From NCBI GenBank assembly GCA_902799965.1, contig CADCCO010000004.1:1-64000 (forward strand): 64,000 nt of DNA. The letters are read 5' to 3'. Source of the stretch: an uncultured Spirochaetaceae bacterium. Lineage in GTDB: Bacteria; Spirochaetota; Spirochaetia; Treponematales; Treponemataceae. The notes beneath the pieces were generated by a model. It was not told where the DNA came from, did not search any database, and was given only the letters and a program-made list of their open reading frames with translations. This document shows positions 15,163 to 24,533 of this stretch, piece by piece. The translations under genes were made by a program, and so were the position numbers. Position 1 is the first letter of the stretch; each line of letters opens with the position of its first letter.

Positions 15163-15657
15163 CTACCGAAAAAAAACGCTCCACAAGAAAATCCAAATAA
15201 AGCACATTACGCAAATCGCTTTGAGGCCTGTTCCCAAAAGAAAACCCTTGAACGCGCCAATTGCGGCCTTTAGCGCTTTTTTTGCGTCGGAAGAATCGGT
15301 GGTCATTTCGCCGACAAAGGCTCCCAAAAAGGGGCCGACGATGATGAAAAGAGGGCCGAGAAAAAGCGACGCAAAAAGGCCTATATTGCAGCCCCAAGTG
15401 GCCGCCTCGCTTCCGCCAGATTTTTTTGTTATGAGCGACGGAAAAATATAGTCAATCGCCGTAACTATCGCGGTTGCGATTCCTGTGGCGGCCAAAATCC
15501 AAATGTCAAGATTGCAGTAGGCCGAAAAATGCGCGGCCACAAGCCCGGCCCACGCAATCGGCGGCCCCGGCAAAAAAGGAAGGAATGCTCCGACAAGGCC
15601 AATCAAAAGCAAAAGGCCCGCGAGAATCGCGAAAAAAATTGTTGGGTCAACATTCAT
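15163..15657 (-). CDS. DUF456 family membrane protein
   Basis: The product is 164 residues with three to five membrane helices. Its first helix pair surrounds FLPFLPGPPIAWAG (residues about 25-38), the signature of the DUF456 family. A glycine-rich GLFASLFLGPLFIIVGPFLGAFVGE stretch is also typical. Function is unknown. Its start overlaps the end of the YolD-like gene by 4 nt, and that gene overlaps the Y-family polymerase, so all three are translationally coupled. Confidence 0.82.
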   Translation of the reverse strand: MNVDPTIFFAILAGLLLLIGLVGAFLPFLPGPPIAWAGLVAAHFSAYCNLDIWILAATGIATAIVTAIDYIFPSLITKKSGGSEAATWGCNIGLFASLFLGPLFIIVGPFLGAFVGEMTTDSSDAKKALKAAIGAFKGFLLGTGLKAICVMCFIWIFLWSVFFR

Positions 15658-15848
15658 TGCGGCGCGTCCTCCGTTTTCATTTCCCGGCTTTTTTCTATTT
15701 CCAATTTTTTCTTTTCGATAAGTTCCTCAAAACCGCGCAGCGCCGCAAAGGGCATAAAAATTTTCGCGCGGCTTGCGAGCGGCATTCGCGGGCGCTTTGG
15801 AGAACCGAGCCATTCATGGTCGATTATGTCGTTGTAATTTTTTGTCAC
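15654..15848 (-). CDS. YolD-like protein, partner of the Y-family polymerase
   Basis: The product is 64 residues with YNDIIDHEWLGSPKRPRMPL and then SRAKIFMPFAALRGFEELI. That pattern (I...RP.M....RA..F.PFAAL.G) defines the YolD-like proteins usually encoded beside UvrX/UmuC-type polymerases. Its start overlaps the polymerase stop by 4 nt. It probably accompanies or regulates the error-prone polymerase. The mechanism is not established. Confidence 0.82.
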   Translation of the reverse strand: MTKNYNDIIDHEWLGSPKRPRMPLASRAKIFMPFAALRGFEELIEKKKLEIEKSREMKTEDAPQ

Positions 15849-17209
15849 GCCCTGTGCCCTCCGATTTGTTCGTTGCGTTCACGCAATGTGGCGCCTTCGC
15901 TGTAGTCGCTGGCCTTGAGCATCGCGTTCTTGCCAAAGCGGCTTTGAATTTTCAGCATTGTGTTTTGGAGGGACATTTCTTTTTTTTGCGCCTCGATGTC
16001 CGTGAACAGGTCGGTCTGCTCTTCTTTTTGGGGAATCACGTTGTCGGCGCTGATGTTGATTCTTCTGACAAAAAGGGAGCCGTCCGTTATCCGGTCGTAA
16101 AGCGAAAGAACGCCTTGGCTGATTTTTTTTAGCGACGCGGTTGGTAAGTCCATGCGGATGGAACCGTGGCTTGGCTTTGGCGCGGGCCGGCCGTAGTAGT
16201 CCAGTTCCACATCTCCTTGGTATTCCTCGGTTATGGAGGAACGGTCGTAGCAAATGTAAAGGCTGAAAAAATCCGAGGCCAGCTGCTTTTCCGTCAGCCG
16301 TTGCGCAAGGACTTCCGCCATTTCGCGGACAACGACGCGCGCCTTTTGCGCCGTGTAGGGACTTTGCAGAACTTGGCCTTCGCTTACGCTTTTTGACGAG
16401 GACTTGTAGTTTTTTATGTTTTCAATTGAACAAGGCTCAACGCCCCACGCGTGGTCGATTAAAATTTCCGCGTCGATTCCAAATGCCTTGTAGAGCGAGT
16501 CCTCGTCCTTTAGGGAACGGCGCGCGATGTCGCCCATCGTGTAAAGGCCCAGCTTTGAAAGGCGCGCTGCGGTTCCGTTCCCGACGCGCCAAAAATCCGT
16601 TAGGGGAGTGTGGTTCCAAAAATTTTCGCGGTAGCCTTTTACCGAAAGGACTGCGATGCGGACTCCGTCTTTGTCGGCCTTGACATGCTTTGCCATAATG
16701 TCCATCGCGATTTTGCACAAGTAGAGGTTGGGGCCTATTCCCGCCGTGGCCGTCACGCCTGTGGCAGCCAGAATGTCCTTTATGACTTTTTGCGCCAAGG
16801 AGCGCGCGTCGGTTTTGTAAAGCTTTAGGTAGGAAGTCGCGTCGATGAAAACTTCGTCTATGCTGTAAATGTGAATGTCGTCCGGGCTAAAATATTTTAG
16901 GTAGACTTCGTAAATGCGCGCGGAATATTCCATATATAAGGCCATTCTCGGCTTTGCGACTGTGTATTCCAAATCCTTCCCGGTTTTAAATTTCACTTCG
17001 CGCGCCTTTTGGACAACCTCAAAGAGGCGGCTGCGGCCCGAAAGACCGTAAGCCTTTAGCGCTTGCGTCACCGCGAGGCAAATCGTTTTTTCGGTGCGCG
17101 ACTCGTCTGCCACAACCAATTTTGCGGTAAGCGGATCAAGGCCGCGCTCGACGCATTCGACAGAGGCGTAAAAAGTTTTTAAGTCTATGGCAAGATAAGT
17201 TTTTTCCAC
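15845..17209 (-). CDS. Y-family DNA polymerase (UmuC/UvrX type)
   Basis: This is a lesion-bypass polymerase of about 454 residues. The start is placed at a GTG at 17209 because AAGGGA lies 6 nt upstream and the protein then opens EKTYLAIDLKTFYASVEC, as in homologues; an ATG at 17239 adds ten residues without a site. The catalytic acidic residues are visible in AIDLKTFYASVE and in YSIDEVFIDAT. A helix-hairpin-helix region follows near residues 215-245, and the little-finger domain ends the protein. QTDLF near residue 405 matches a beta-clamp-binding motif. It heads an operon with YolD-like and DUF456 genes. No LexA box is recognised. Confidence 0.9.
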   Translation of the reverse strand: MEKTYLAIDLKTFYASVECVERGLDPLTAKLVVADESRTEKTICLAVTQALKAYGLSGRSRLFEVVQKAREVKFKTGKDLEYTVAKPRMALYMEYSARIYEVYLKYFSPDDIHIYSIDEVFIDATSYLKLYKTDARSLAQKVIKDILAATGVTATAGIGPNLYLCKIAMDIMAKHVKADKDGVRIAVLSVKGYRENFWNHTPLTDFWRVGNGTAARLSKLGLYTMGDIARRSLKDEDSLYKAFGIDAEILIDHAWGVEPCSIENIKNYKSSSKSVSEGQVLQSPYTAQKARVVVREMAEVLAQRLTEKQLASDFFSLYICYDRSSITEEYQGDVELDYYGRPAPKPSHGSIRMDLPTASLKKISQGVLSLYDRITDGSLFVRRINISADNVIPQKEEQTDLFTDIEAQKKEMSLQNTMLKIQSRFGKNAMLKASDYSEGATLRERNEQIGGHRA

Positions 17210-17292
17210 CGCGCTTCCCTTGAATTCCTTCAAGCGCATTTTAAATCAATTCCGCGCCTTTGTCAAATTGGCCGCCCCGGCAAGCGCGTGCC

Positions 17293-17321
17293 TTGACAAA
17301 AGGCGGCCGCTCTTTTATGCT
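17293..17321 (+). promoter_or_regulatory. Promoter of the first MATE gene
   Basis: TTGACA, 17 nt, TATGCT. An in-frame ATG at 17317 falls within the -10 box, so the start at 17332, 10 nt downstream, is the usable one. Confidence 0.75.
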
Positions 17322-17331
17322 TGCTTTTATT

Positions 17332-18702
17332 ATGGAAAAAACATTTGACGAACAAAAAGAGCGCCGCTCCTTTTATAAATCCCTTTTTACGATAGTCGCG
17401 CCGATAGCGCTGCAAAACCTTTTGGGCGCGGCGGTCGGTTCGGCGGACGTAATAATGCTGGGCTACGTTGGCCAAACGGCAATCGCCGCCTCGTCGCTCG
17501 CCAACTACGTGCAAATGGTGATGTTTCTCTTTTACATAGGCCTTTCAAGCGGCGTTGTAATGCTCGCCGCGCAATACTGGGGAAAGGGCGACACCCATTC
17601 AATCGAAACGATTTTTGGAATCGGAACAAAGCTTTCGGCTTTGGTCGGCGCGGCTTTTGGGCTTGCGGCGATTTTCGCCCCGCGCGTTTTGATGAAAATT
17701 TTCACCAACGACGAAGCGCTCATTGATGCGGGCGCGCAATACCTTCACATTGTCGGCGTGTCGTATTTTTTGCTTTCATTCTCGCAAATAATCCAAGCCA
17801 CGCTAAAAAGCGTGGAGCGGACCAAGGACGTTACAATCATAACGACCGCCGCGCTTTTGCTGAACATTTTCGGGAACGCGGTTTTCATCTTTGGCTTGTT
17901 CGGCGCTCCCAAAATGGGAATCCGCGGCGTGGCGCTTGCCACAACCCTCGCCCGCATCATAGAGCTGGCCCTGAGCGTCTTTGTAATATCGCGCGTCCGC
18001 GAATTGAAGATTAAGCCTGAATGCCTTTTTAGGAAAAACCTTGTTTTGCTTAGGGACTTTGTAAAGTATTCGCTTCCCGCGATTGGAAACGAAGTCGTTT
18101 GGGGCGCGGGCTTTGCCACTTACGCGGTGATTATGGGCCACCTTGGCGCGGACTTGGTCGCGGCAAATTCTTTGGTCAACGTTTTGCGAAATTTGGCGAC
18201 AATCGTTTGCTTTGGAATGGCTTACGGCGGCGCGATTTTGGTGGGAAAGCAAATCGGCGCGGGCCAGTACGAGCAGGCCAGGCGCAGCGCGAGCCGTTTG
18301 GTAAAGAGCACCTTTTTTGCCGGCCTTGTCGGAGCCGCCGCGCTGGTCGTTTCGCAGCCCCTTTTGTTCAAGATGGCCACGCTTACGGAAGAAGCCACAA
18401 AAATGCTCACGCCGCTTTTGTACATCAACGCGTTCTCTGTAGTCGGCGCGGCGATAAACACGGTTTTTGTTTGCGGCGTTTTCCGTTCAGGCGGCGACGC
18501 GAAGTATGGCTTTATAATGGACACAATCGCAATGTGGGCGGTTTCCGTTCCGCTGGGAATGGTCGCCGCCTTTGTCCTAAAGCTGCCGCCCGTCCTCGTC
18601 TACTTGGTTCTATACTTGGACGAGTTTGAAAAAATGCCGGTGAACATTTTCCATTACAAGAGCGGCAAGTGGCTCAAGAACATCACGCGCGAGTTTGATT
18701 GA
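17332..18702 (+). CDS. MATE-family multidrug exporter
   Basis: The product is 456 residues with about twelve membrane helices and the two-fold MATE layout. Residues such as GSADVIMLGYVGQTAIAASS (about 37-56) and the second-half equivalent around GHLGADLVAANS fit the family. It exports cationic compounds in exchange for sodium or protons. The C-terminal VLYLDEFEKMP...HYKSGKWLKNITR is characteristic of a subgroup often found in anaerobes. It has its own promoter and an almost leaderless start. Confidence 0.9.
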   Translation: MEKTFDEQKERRSFYKSLFTIVAPIALQNLLGAAVGSADVIMLGYVGQTAIAASSLANYVQMVMFLFYIGLSSGVVMLAAQYWGKGDTHSIETIFGIGTKLSALVGAAFGLAAIFAPRVLMKIFTNDEALIDAGAQYLHIVGVSYFLLSFSQIIQATLKSVERTKDVTIITTAALLLNIFGNAVFIFGLFGAPKMGIRGVALATTLARIIELALSVFVISRVRELKIKPECLFRKNLVLLRDFVKYSLPAIGNEVVWGAGFATYAVIMGHLGADLVAANSLVNVLRNLATIVCFGMAYGGAILVGKQIGAGQYEQARRSASRLVKSTFFAGLVGAAALVVSQPLLFKMATLTEEATKMLTPLLYINAFSVVGAAINTVFVCGVFRSGGDAKYGFIMDTIAMWAVSVPLGMVAAFVLKLPPVLVYLVLYLDEFEKMPVNIFHYKSGKWLKNITREFD

Positions 18703-18774
18703 GAACCGCACCGCGCTTGCGCGAAAACAACTCGAAACGACAATTTCGGTTTTGCAAGCGACGGCACGAGTTGA

Positions 18775-20901
18775 TTAGACACGGAACTGGTCGATTTCGT
18801 GGCCGATGTCCGCGATGGCGCCTGTCATTTGAGCGCTCAAAGTACTCAAAGTGTTCTTTGTGTCGTTGACCTGGCGCGCGCTTGCGTCCATATCCTGAAC
18901 GCATTGATTAATCTTGGCTGAGTTTTCCTGCAAAACGGAAACTTCATTCAAAATCGTTTGGTTGCCGGCGGCCATTTCCTGCGAGGCGTTCTTCACTTCG
19001 CTTGTGCTGTCGCTCATTACGCGCAAGGCTTCAAGGATTTGCTTCGAGCCTTCCTGCTGCTCGTCCATCGCGCTCTTGATTTGGCGCACAAGCTCGTCCG
19101 TTGAGTGAATGCTCTCAGAAACCGCTTGGAAGGCTTGGCTCGAGTCCGTCGATGAACTTGAAACGTCCATAATTGAATCTTTGATTTTAGAAAGCTGCGC
19201 GCCGATTGTCTTTGACTGTTCGCTTGATGTTTCGCTAAGCTTTCTGATTTCGTCGGCGACAACGCTAAAGCCTTTACCCGCTTCGCCGGCGTGCGCGGCC
19301 TCGATGGCTGCATTCATGGCAAGCAAGTTTGTCTGCTCGGCAATCGCGGCGATGGCGATGTTGGCTTCTTGCAACATTTCCGACTCAAGTTCAATTTGCT
19401 CAATCTTTTCTGTGACAGTGTTTTGCTTGGCGATTCCCTCGCTGGCGCTGTCGCGCAAAGACACAAACGAGGTGGAAAGTTTTTCCACGCTTGTGTTTAC
19501 GCTGGCTATGTTTCCAATCATTTCTTCTACGGCGGCGCTGGCTTCTGTCACTCCGCTTGACTGCTCTTGAATCATTTTTTCAAGAGACTCGATGTTGCTT
19601 GAAATTTGAGTCACGCCGCTTGATGTGGAGTGAACGCTGTCGTTTTGTTCGGCGACGCTTTTCTTTACAGCGTTGATGCTCTGTAGAATTTTTTCAACGC
19701 AATTTTCAGTGTCGCTGATTCCCGCTTCCATGTCGCTGTCAGAAGCCGAGAGGTTGTCTTTTGAAAGCTTTATCTTTGAAACTATGCCCTGCAGTTTTGC
19801 CACAAAGTCGTTGAAGCCGTTGACGACTTGGCCGATTTCATTGTTGCTTCGCGCGTCAAGGCGGCGGGTCAAGTCGGCGTTTCCGCTTGCGATTTCTTCA
19901 ATGGCGATGACGACTCCGCGCAAGGGTTTTATCGCTCTGGCTATCATAAAGGCTGTTACAAGAAGTATGATGGCGGCCAAAATGATGTTGCCTACGATAA
20001 GGACAAACCTCAAGTGGTCGGCGGTGGCGTGCAATTGCTTTATGGGTACGGTAATCGCGATTGACCACGGCGTTCCGGGAACGTTTCCGTAACTTACCAA
20101 GGCTGTCGAATTGTCGCTAAGCTGAACCTCGCGGCTGCTTCTGTTTCCCGCCGTCATCTCGCGGGCCATTTCCTTTTCTCCCTCGCCAATGTTTTCGTCT
20201 GAAAGCAAGTTGGCGTTCATTATCATCTCTTGCTTGGGGTGCGCGATGACAACTCCGTTTCCGTCAAGCATAAAGCCGTAGCCGCTTTCGCCAAGCTTGA
20301 TTCCGCCAATAAGCGTGGTAAGGTAGTCCATGCCGACAACGCCAACGAACATTCCCGACAAATTGCCGTTGCCGTCGCGGGCGGCCTTTACGAACATTAC
20401 GCTGACTTTTCCCGTAGCCTTGGCGACTGTGGGATTGTTCACCACTTGCTCGGCGCCTTCGTTCGCGATTTTTTTGTAGTAGGCGCGGTCGCTGTGGTTT
20501 CCGCGCTTGCCCGAGTCGTACCAAGAATTTCCGTCCGCCGCTATGAAAAGAACGTAAGCAAAGCAGGTTGGCCTGCGCGAAGACGTTTGGGCAAGCCAGG
20601 CGCCGATTTCTTCCGCCGAGCCGCCAGATACGACTACGTCCGATTTTGTGTAAACGTCAAGCTCGTTCATCGTTCCTTCGACAAACAAGCCCGTCGACTC
20701 AATGTATGAATTGGCGACTTCGTTTATGTCGTTTATGTTTGACTCGACTGTTTGATTTCTAACGTCCCGTATGATGATTAAGTTTTGAACCACAAAGGCG
20801 GCCACAATTACAGACGCTATTACGCCCAAAAGTTTAGCGAGCATCGTTTTTCGCTTTCGGTTGATTTTCTTTTGCGCTTGGCTTGAATTTTCGTCTGACA
20901 T
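18775..20901 (-). CDS. Methyl-accepting chemotaxis protein, double-Cache type
   Basis: The product is 708 residues. The start at 20901 is set by GGAGG upstream; the frame is open further. TM1 lies at about residues 22-43 and TM2 at about 303-325. Between them is a periplasmic double-Cache-like sensor with YYKKI and VVGMDYL segments. A HAMP domain follows, then the cytoplasmic coiled coil with the conserved hairpin [19 protein letters not shown] near residue 520. The ligand is not predictable. The protein signals to CheA/CheW, which are not in this window. It is related to the two receptors at 31-35 kb. Confidence 0.93.
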   Translation of the reverse strand: MSDENSSQAQKKINRKRKTMLAKLLGVIASVIVAAFVVQNLIIIRDVRNQTVESNINDINEVANSYIESTGLFVEGTMNELDVYTKSDVVVSGGSAEEIGAWLAQTSSRRPTCFAYVLFIAADGNSWYDSGKRGNHSDRAYYKKIANEGAEQVVNNPTVAKATGKVSVMFVKAARDGNGNLSGMFVGVVGMDYLTTLIGGIKLGESGYGFMLDGNGVVIAHPKQEMIMNANLLSDENIGEGEKEMAREMTAGNRSSREVQLSDNSTALVSYGNVPGTPWSIAITVPIKQLHATADHLRFVLIVGNIILAAIILLVTAFMIARAIKPLRGVVIAIEEIASGNADLTRRLDARSNNEIGQVVNGFNDFVAKLQGIVSKIKLSKDNLSASDSDMEAGISDTENCVEKILQSINAVKKSVAEQNDSVHSTSSGVTQISSNIESLEKMIQEQSSGVTEASAAVEEMIGNIASVNTSVEKLSTSFVSLRDSASEGIAKQNTVTEKIEQIELESEMLQEANIAIAAIAEQTNLLAMNAAIEAAHAGEAGKGFSVVADEIRKLSETSSEQSKTIGAQLSKIKDSIMDVSSSSTDSSQAFQAVSESIHSTDELVRQIKSAMDEQQEGSKQILEALRVMSDSTSEVKNASQEMAAGNQTILNEVSVLQENSAKINQCVQDMDASARQVNDTKNTLSTLSAQMTGAIADIGHEIDQFRV

Positions 20902-21036
20902 ATTGTCCTCCAAATGTTTTTGAATGAATTCAATTATACCACTTATCGGCAAAAAAGCAAATTTTTTTTGCCATAATCGGTAATTTTATGGAAACTTTTG
21001 TTTTTTTTATGTCGATAATGAATCGAGGTTTTTCGC

Positions 21037-22254
21037 ATGAAGAATAAAATCGCTTTTTTTCTTTTTCTCTTGGCGGGCGGATTTTTTTTCGCGCAGGGAT
21101 ATTTGTTCGAGTTTAAATATAAAGAAGGCGACTCGTATAGGGTTCTTTCGACCGTGCAAGAAGACGTTTTTTTCAACGGCGCTTTCCATCATCACGCTGA
21201 AATTTTGAACCGCGTTTCCGTGCAAGTGACAGGCGTGGACCAAGAGGGCAGGGGCGCGCATAACGCCACATTTATGACAAGCGAGCGCTCTACAGGCGCG
21301 CGGGGCGGAGCCTTTAGTTACGGAGAGGATTACGCAAGCGTCTTTAAGCGCGACCCTACAGGAAGATACGAAATTTCCGACGAGTATTTTATGCCGGTCG
21401 TTCGCGACGTTCCGATTTTTCCGCAAGAGGAAATTGAGCCCGGCTTTATGTGGACGGCGCAAGGCCACGAGGCGCACGACTTGCGAAGAACCTTCAACAT
21501 AAATACGCCATACAAAATTCCTTTTGACGCGAGCTATCAATTTTTGGGAATCGTTCAAGACGAAAACGGAAAAGAGTTTTGCAAATTTGACGTTCAGTAT
21601 GAAATGGAATACGCGGTCGACAAGTCCCTTTACGCTTCTTTGCGCGGAGAAGTTCCGGTGGCCACGCAAGGCTATTCGCATCAAACCGTTTACTGGGACC
21701 AAGAGAAGGGCTGCATCGACCATTACCGCGAGGAATTTAAAATCGAAATTCTTACTAGCGCCAAAAACCTTTTGCGCTTTGAAGGAACGGCTCACGCCGA
21801 GGTCACGGACTTTACCCGCACCGCAGACCAAGCCAGCGTTGCGGCCGTAATCGAAAAAATCAACGACTTGGGAATTTCCGACGTGAGCGTTAGCGCGGGC
21901 GAAAAGGGCTTGACCCTGAGCATCGAAAACATTCAGTTTTTGCCCGACAGCGACATTCTTGTAAAAAAGGAGCGCGAAAAGCTTGACAAAATCGCGCAAA
22001 TCTTGAACGCCTATCCTGACAACGACTTGTTGGTCACAGGGCACACGGCGCTTCGCGGAACAAAAGAAAGCCGCCAGCAATTGAGCGAGGAGCGCGCCCA
22101 AGCGGTGGCCGACTACTTGATAAAGAATAAAGTCCGCGACAAGTATCACGTCTTTACAAAGGGAATGGGCGGCGACGCGCCCATAGCCGACAACAAGACC
22201 GAAGCGGGCCGCGCCAAAAACCGCCGCGTGGAAATAACGATTATGGACAAATAG
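21037..22254 (+). CDS. OmpA-family envelope protein
   Basis: The product is 405 residues with a signal peptide (MKNKIAFFLFLLAGGFFFAQ). The C-terminal 120 residues are an OmpA domain: IENIQFLPDSDIL, LVTGHTALRG, LSEERAQAVADYLI and a final AGRAKNRRVEI. This domain binds peptidoglycan. The N-terminal 280 residues are a beta-rich domain of unknown function seen in treponemal OmpA-like proteins. It probably links the outer envelope to the cell wall. GAGG precedes the ATG. Confidence 0.88.
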   Translation: MKNKIAFFLFLLAGGFFFAQGYLFEFKYKEGDSYRVLSTVQEDVFFNGAFHHHAEILNRVSVQVTGVDQEGRGAHNATFMTSERSTGARGGAFSYGEDYASVFKRDPTGRYEISDEYFMPVVRDVPIFPQEEIEPGFMWTAQGHEAHDLRRTFNINTPYKIPFDASYQFLGIVQDENGKEFCKFDVQYEMEYAVDKSLYASLRGEVPVATQGYSHQTVYWDQEKGCIDHYREEFKIEILTSAKNLLRFEGTAHAEVTDFTRTADQASVAAVIEKINDLGISDVSVSAGEKGLTLSIENIQFLPDSDILVKKEREKLDKIAQILNAYPDNDLLVTGHTALRGTKESRQQLSEERAQAVADYLIKNKVRDKYHVFTKGMGGDAPIADNKTEAGRAKNRRVEITIMDK

Positions 22255-22276
22255 CCCCCGACGGACATCGGGGGCT
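22253..22276 (+). terminator. Hairpin at the end of the OmpA-family gene
   Basis: A 9-bp stem AGCCCCCGA/TCGGGGGCT overlaps the stop codon. No T run follows, so it may be an RNA-stabilising hairpin rather than an intrinsic terminator. The remaining 130 nt before the helicase gene shows no gene. Confidence 0.5.
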
Positions 22277-22406
22277 GGAGGAGAACTTTATCAGGAACTA
22301 GGTTCCTTACAACTTACATAGTTAGCATACGCTAATTCGTAAAAAATGTCAAGCGCTTTTTGAAAAAAATCGTCAAAAAAAACAAAAAAATTTATATCTT
22401 ATAGGC

Positions 22407-24341
22407 ATGAAGATTTTTTTCAAGCTAAAATGTAGAACCGCCGCGCTTGCCCAAATTTTTTGCAAGACCAAAAAAGCCGCCGCTGCCAATCTTTCGCAAG
22501 GCCAAGACTGCGCCGCCCTTCCGGAAGAATTGCGCGGAAAAATTTTCGAAGCCGACGGAAGAGAGGCGGACGACGAAGTTTTGTCCGTTGCCAAAAACGT
22601 TTTTGGCGTAAAGCATTTGTTCCCATGGCAGCGGCTTGTCATCGGAAACATTTTGGACGCGGCTGCCGACAATTGCTTGCAAGGCCAAGGCTTTTCGCAA
22701 GACCAAGAAGCGCCGCGCCCCCAAGATTTTTCGCAAGCCCAAGAAGCCGCGCTTCCTGGCAATGGCGAAAATCTTTCGCAAGTCCAAGAAGCCGCCGCCG
22801 ACGCGACCGACATTTTTTGCCTGGGCCGCCAAATCGTTCTGCTCCCCACCGGCGCGGGAAAGTCAATGTGCTTTTTGCTTCCCGCCGTCATGCTTCCAGG
22901 GCCTACCTTGATTTTCTATCCATTGCTCGCCTTGATGTCCGACCAAAAGCGGCGGCTTGAGCAAAACGGAATCGAATGCGTCGTCTTTAAGGGCGGCCAA
23001 AGCGACAATGAGCGCGAAGAAAATTTTCGCCGCTTGGCTGCGGGCGCAAAAGTGATTCTGGCCAACCCGGAAGTTCTTCAGAGCGCCGCGCTTTTGGAGC
23101 GCCTCAAGTCCGCGAAGATTTCGCACATAGCGATAGACGAGGCTCACTGCGTGGCGGAGTGGGGCGACAGCTTCCGCCCGGCCTATTTGACGCTTGGAAA
23201 AATCATCGCGGACTTGGGCGTTCCTCTTGTGACGGCTTTTACCGCCACCGCCTCGCCAAAAGTTTTGGAGCGCGTTAGCCAAGTTCTTTTTGGCGGCGCG
23301 GCCCATGTCGTTCGCGGTGAAAGCGACCGGTCCAACATCCGCTATTCCGTCCAATACGCTTGGTCCAAGAAAAAAGCCGTCTGCCGTTTGGCGGCGACCG
23401 AGCAAAAGCCGATGATTGTTTTTTGCGGAACGCGCGCCGCGTCGGAGGACATGGCGCGCGAGTTGGCCGAATGCGTCGGCTGCGACAATGTTAAATTCTA
23501 TCACGCCGGTTTGAGCCGCGAGGAAAAGGCTGCCGTTGAAAAATGGTTTTTCCCAAAGGCCGACGCGGTTTTGTGCTGCACTTGCGCTTTTGGGATGGGC
23601 GTGGACAAGCCGGACGTTCGCACGGTCGTTCACCTTGCGGCAAGCCCAACGGCTGAAAGCTACATTCAAGAAGCGGGGCGCGGCGGGCGCGACAGAAAAG
23701 TTTCAAAGGCGATTTTATTGTGGAGCCGCGCGGACGATTTTGAGCGGCGAAAATTTCCTGCGGGAAGCCGCGAGCGCGTCTTGTTGGAATTTGCCCAAAG
23801 CAAGAGCTGCCGCCGCCAAGTTTTGCTTGACGCGCTTGGAGGAGAAAAAGCGCTTTGCGCGGGCTGCGACATTTGCGACGGCCGCAATTCCGCGCGGCAA
23901 AAGGGAATCGAATGGAAGCCGCCGACTGTCTTTGACGCGGAAGACGCGCGCCTTGTCCATAAGTTCATCCGCAAAAACCAAAACTACTACGGCAAAAATC
24001 GAATTGTGGAAAAGACAATGAAAAAACTGAACGCGCGCGACAGAGAAATTTTCGGCGTGAACATTTGGGATTCAAGCGACATCGACGGGATTTTGGAGCA
24101 ATTGGAAAAAAGCGGCTCGGTTTACAACGCGGGCATTTTGTGGAACGGAGCGCTGGCCGCGCTCAAGGACATTTCTAGCCCTCCGCGCCGGCATCCCCTG
24201 TGCCTTCACCTTCGCCCTCTTTCTTCTCGCCTTCCTTCTTGGCGGGCGGCGGCGGCGCGGCGACTTTCTTCCGCTTGGGACGCGGCGGCCTTTTTACGTA
24301 ACGCGCGACAAAAAAGACAAAATTCAAGTAAAGAATTATGA
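22407..24341 (+). CDS. RecQ-type ATP-dependent DNA helicase with repeat-derived insertion
   Basis: The product is 644 residues. The superfamily 2 core is clear: Walker A PTGAGKS (about 147-153), DEAHC at 244, TAFTATA, GMGVDKPDVRTVVHLA and QEAGRGGRD. The zinc cysteines of RecQ follow (CRRQ...CAGCDICDG, about 468-490). Between the region before motif I (HLFPWQRLVIGNILDAA) and GRQIVLLPTGAGKS lie about 50 extra residues made of four repeat units (LQGQGFSQDQEA, SQAQEAALP, SQVQEAAAD). Two further units sit in the N-terminal region. The last 55 residues, rich in R, P and S, run antisense to the gene at 24175-24414 and are probably not native. It should unwind recombination intermediates. Confidence 0.85.
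   Translation: MKIFFKLKCRTAALAQIFCKTKKAAAANLSQGQDCAALPEELRGKIFEADGREADDEVLSVAKNVFGVKHLFPWQRLVIGNILDAAADNCLQGQGFSQDQEAPRPQDFSQAQEAALPGNGENLSQVQEAAADATDIFCLGRQIVLLPTGAGKSMCFLLPAVMLPGPTLIFYPLLALMSDQKRRLEQNGIECVVFKGGQSDNEREENFRRLAAGAKVILANPEVLQSAALLERLKSAKISHIAIDEAHCVAEWGDSFRPAYLTLGKIIADLGVPLVTAFTATASPKVLERVSQVLFGGAAHVVRGESDRSNIRYSVQYAWSKKKAVCRLAATEQKPMIVFCGTRAASEDMARELAECVGCDNVKFYHAGLSREEKAAVEKWFFPKADAVLCCTCAFGMGVDKPDVRTVVHLAASPTAESYIQEAGRGGRDRKVSKAILLWSRADDFERRKFPAGSRERVLLEFAQSKSCRRQVLLDALGGEKALCAGCDICDGRNSARQKGIEWKPPTVFDAEDARLVHKFIRKNQNYYGKNRIVEKTMKKLNARDREIFGVNIWDSSDIDGILEQLEKSGSVYNAGILWNGALAALKDISSPPRRHPLCLHLRPLSSRLPSWRAAAARRLSSAWDAAAFLRNARQKRQNSSKEL
22460..22517 (+). repeat. Two dispersed repeat units in the helicase N-terminal region
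   Basis: Units start at 22460 (TTGCAAGACCAAAAAAGCCG) and 22493 (TTTCGCAAGGCCAAGACTGC). In the first, the frame reads TGC AAG ACC AAA, giving CKTKK. The nearly identical DNA at 9538 is read CAA GAC CAA, giving QDQ. Confidence 0.65.
22677..22798 (+). repeat. Four dispersed repeat units inside the helicase gene
   Basis: Units start at 22677, 22694, 22730 and 22774. All contain CGCAAG or TGCAAG, then NCCAAG, and three continue AAGC and GC-rich triplets. Together they form an in-frame insertion just before Walker A. Confidence 0.7.
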
Positions 24342-24414
24342 CCGCCGCGCTTATGATTACGATTGGATTCTTCAACACGCCGAGGATAATCGGCAGCATC
24401 GCCGCTAGTTTCAT
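24175..24414 (-). CDS. Small membrane protein with charged proline-rich tail
   Basis: The product is about 79 residues from the ATG at 24414; a longer form starts at 24462. One or two membrane helices (MLPIILGVL and IVIISAAVIILYLNFVFF) are followed by KRPPRPKRKKVAAPPPP and an acidic EGEKKEGEGEG tail. The family is not firmly recognised. The gene overlaps the helicase 3' end in antisense by about 167 nt. The hydrophobic/charged layout makes a real protein likely. Confidence 0.5.
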   Translation of the reverse strand: MKLAAMLPIILGVLKNPIVIISAAVIILYLNFVFFVARYVKRPPRPKRKKVAAPPPPAKKEGEKKEGEGEGTGDAGAEG

Positions 24415-24533
24415 ATTCTTATTATCGGCATTTTGCCGCGCCAACCGCATAAAAAAATTCAAACAAAAAAACTTGGACGCCCCCAGCGGAAACCTGTCAA
24501 GCGGTTGTCAAGGCAAACGATTGGGGAATATTT

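Noticed and set aside
21007-22149. Minus-strand 380-residue frame opposite the OmpA-family gene
   Set aside because: The plus-strand gene has a signal peptide and an OmpA domain. The opposite frame has neither motifs nor a start site.
22407-22891. Minus-strand frames with repeated SW-CEK segments opposite the helicase insertion
   Set aside because: They arise from the reverse complement of the dispersed repeat and lack initiation signals or family similarity.
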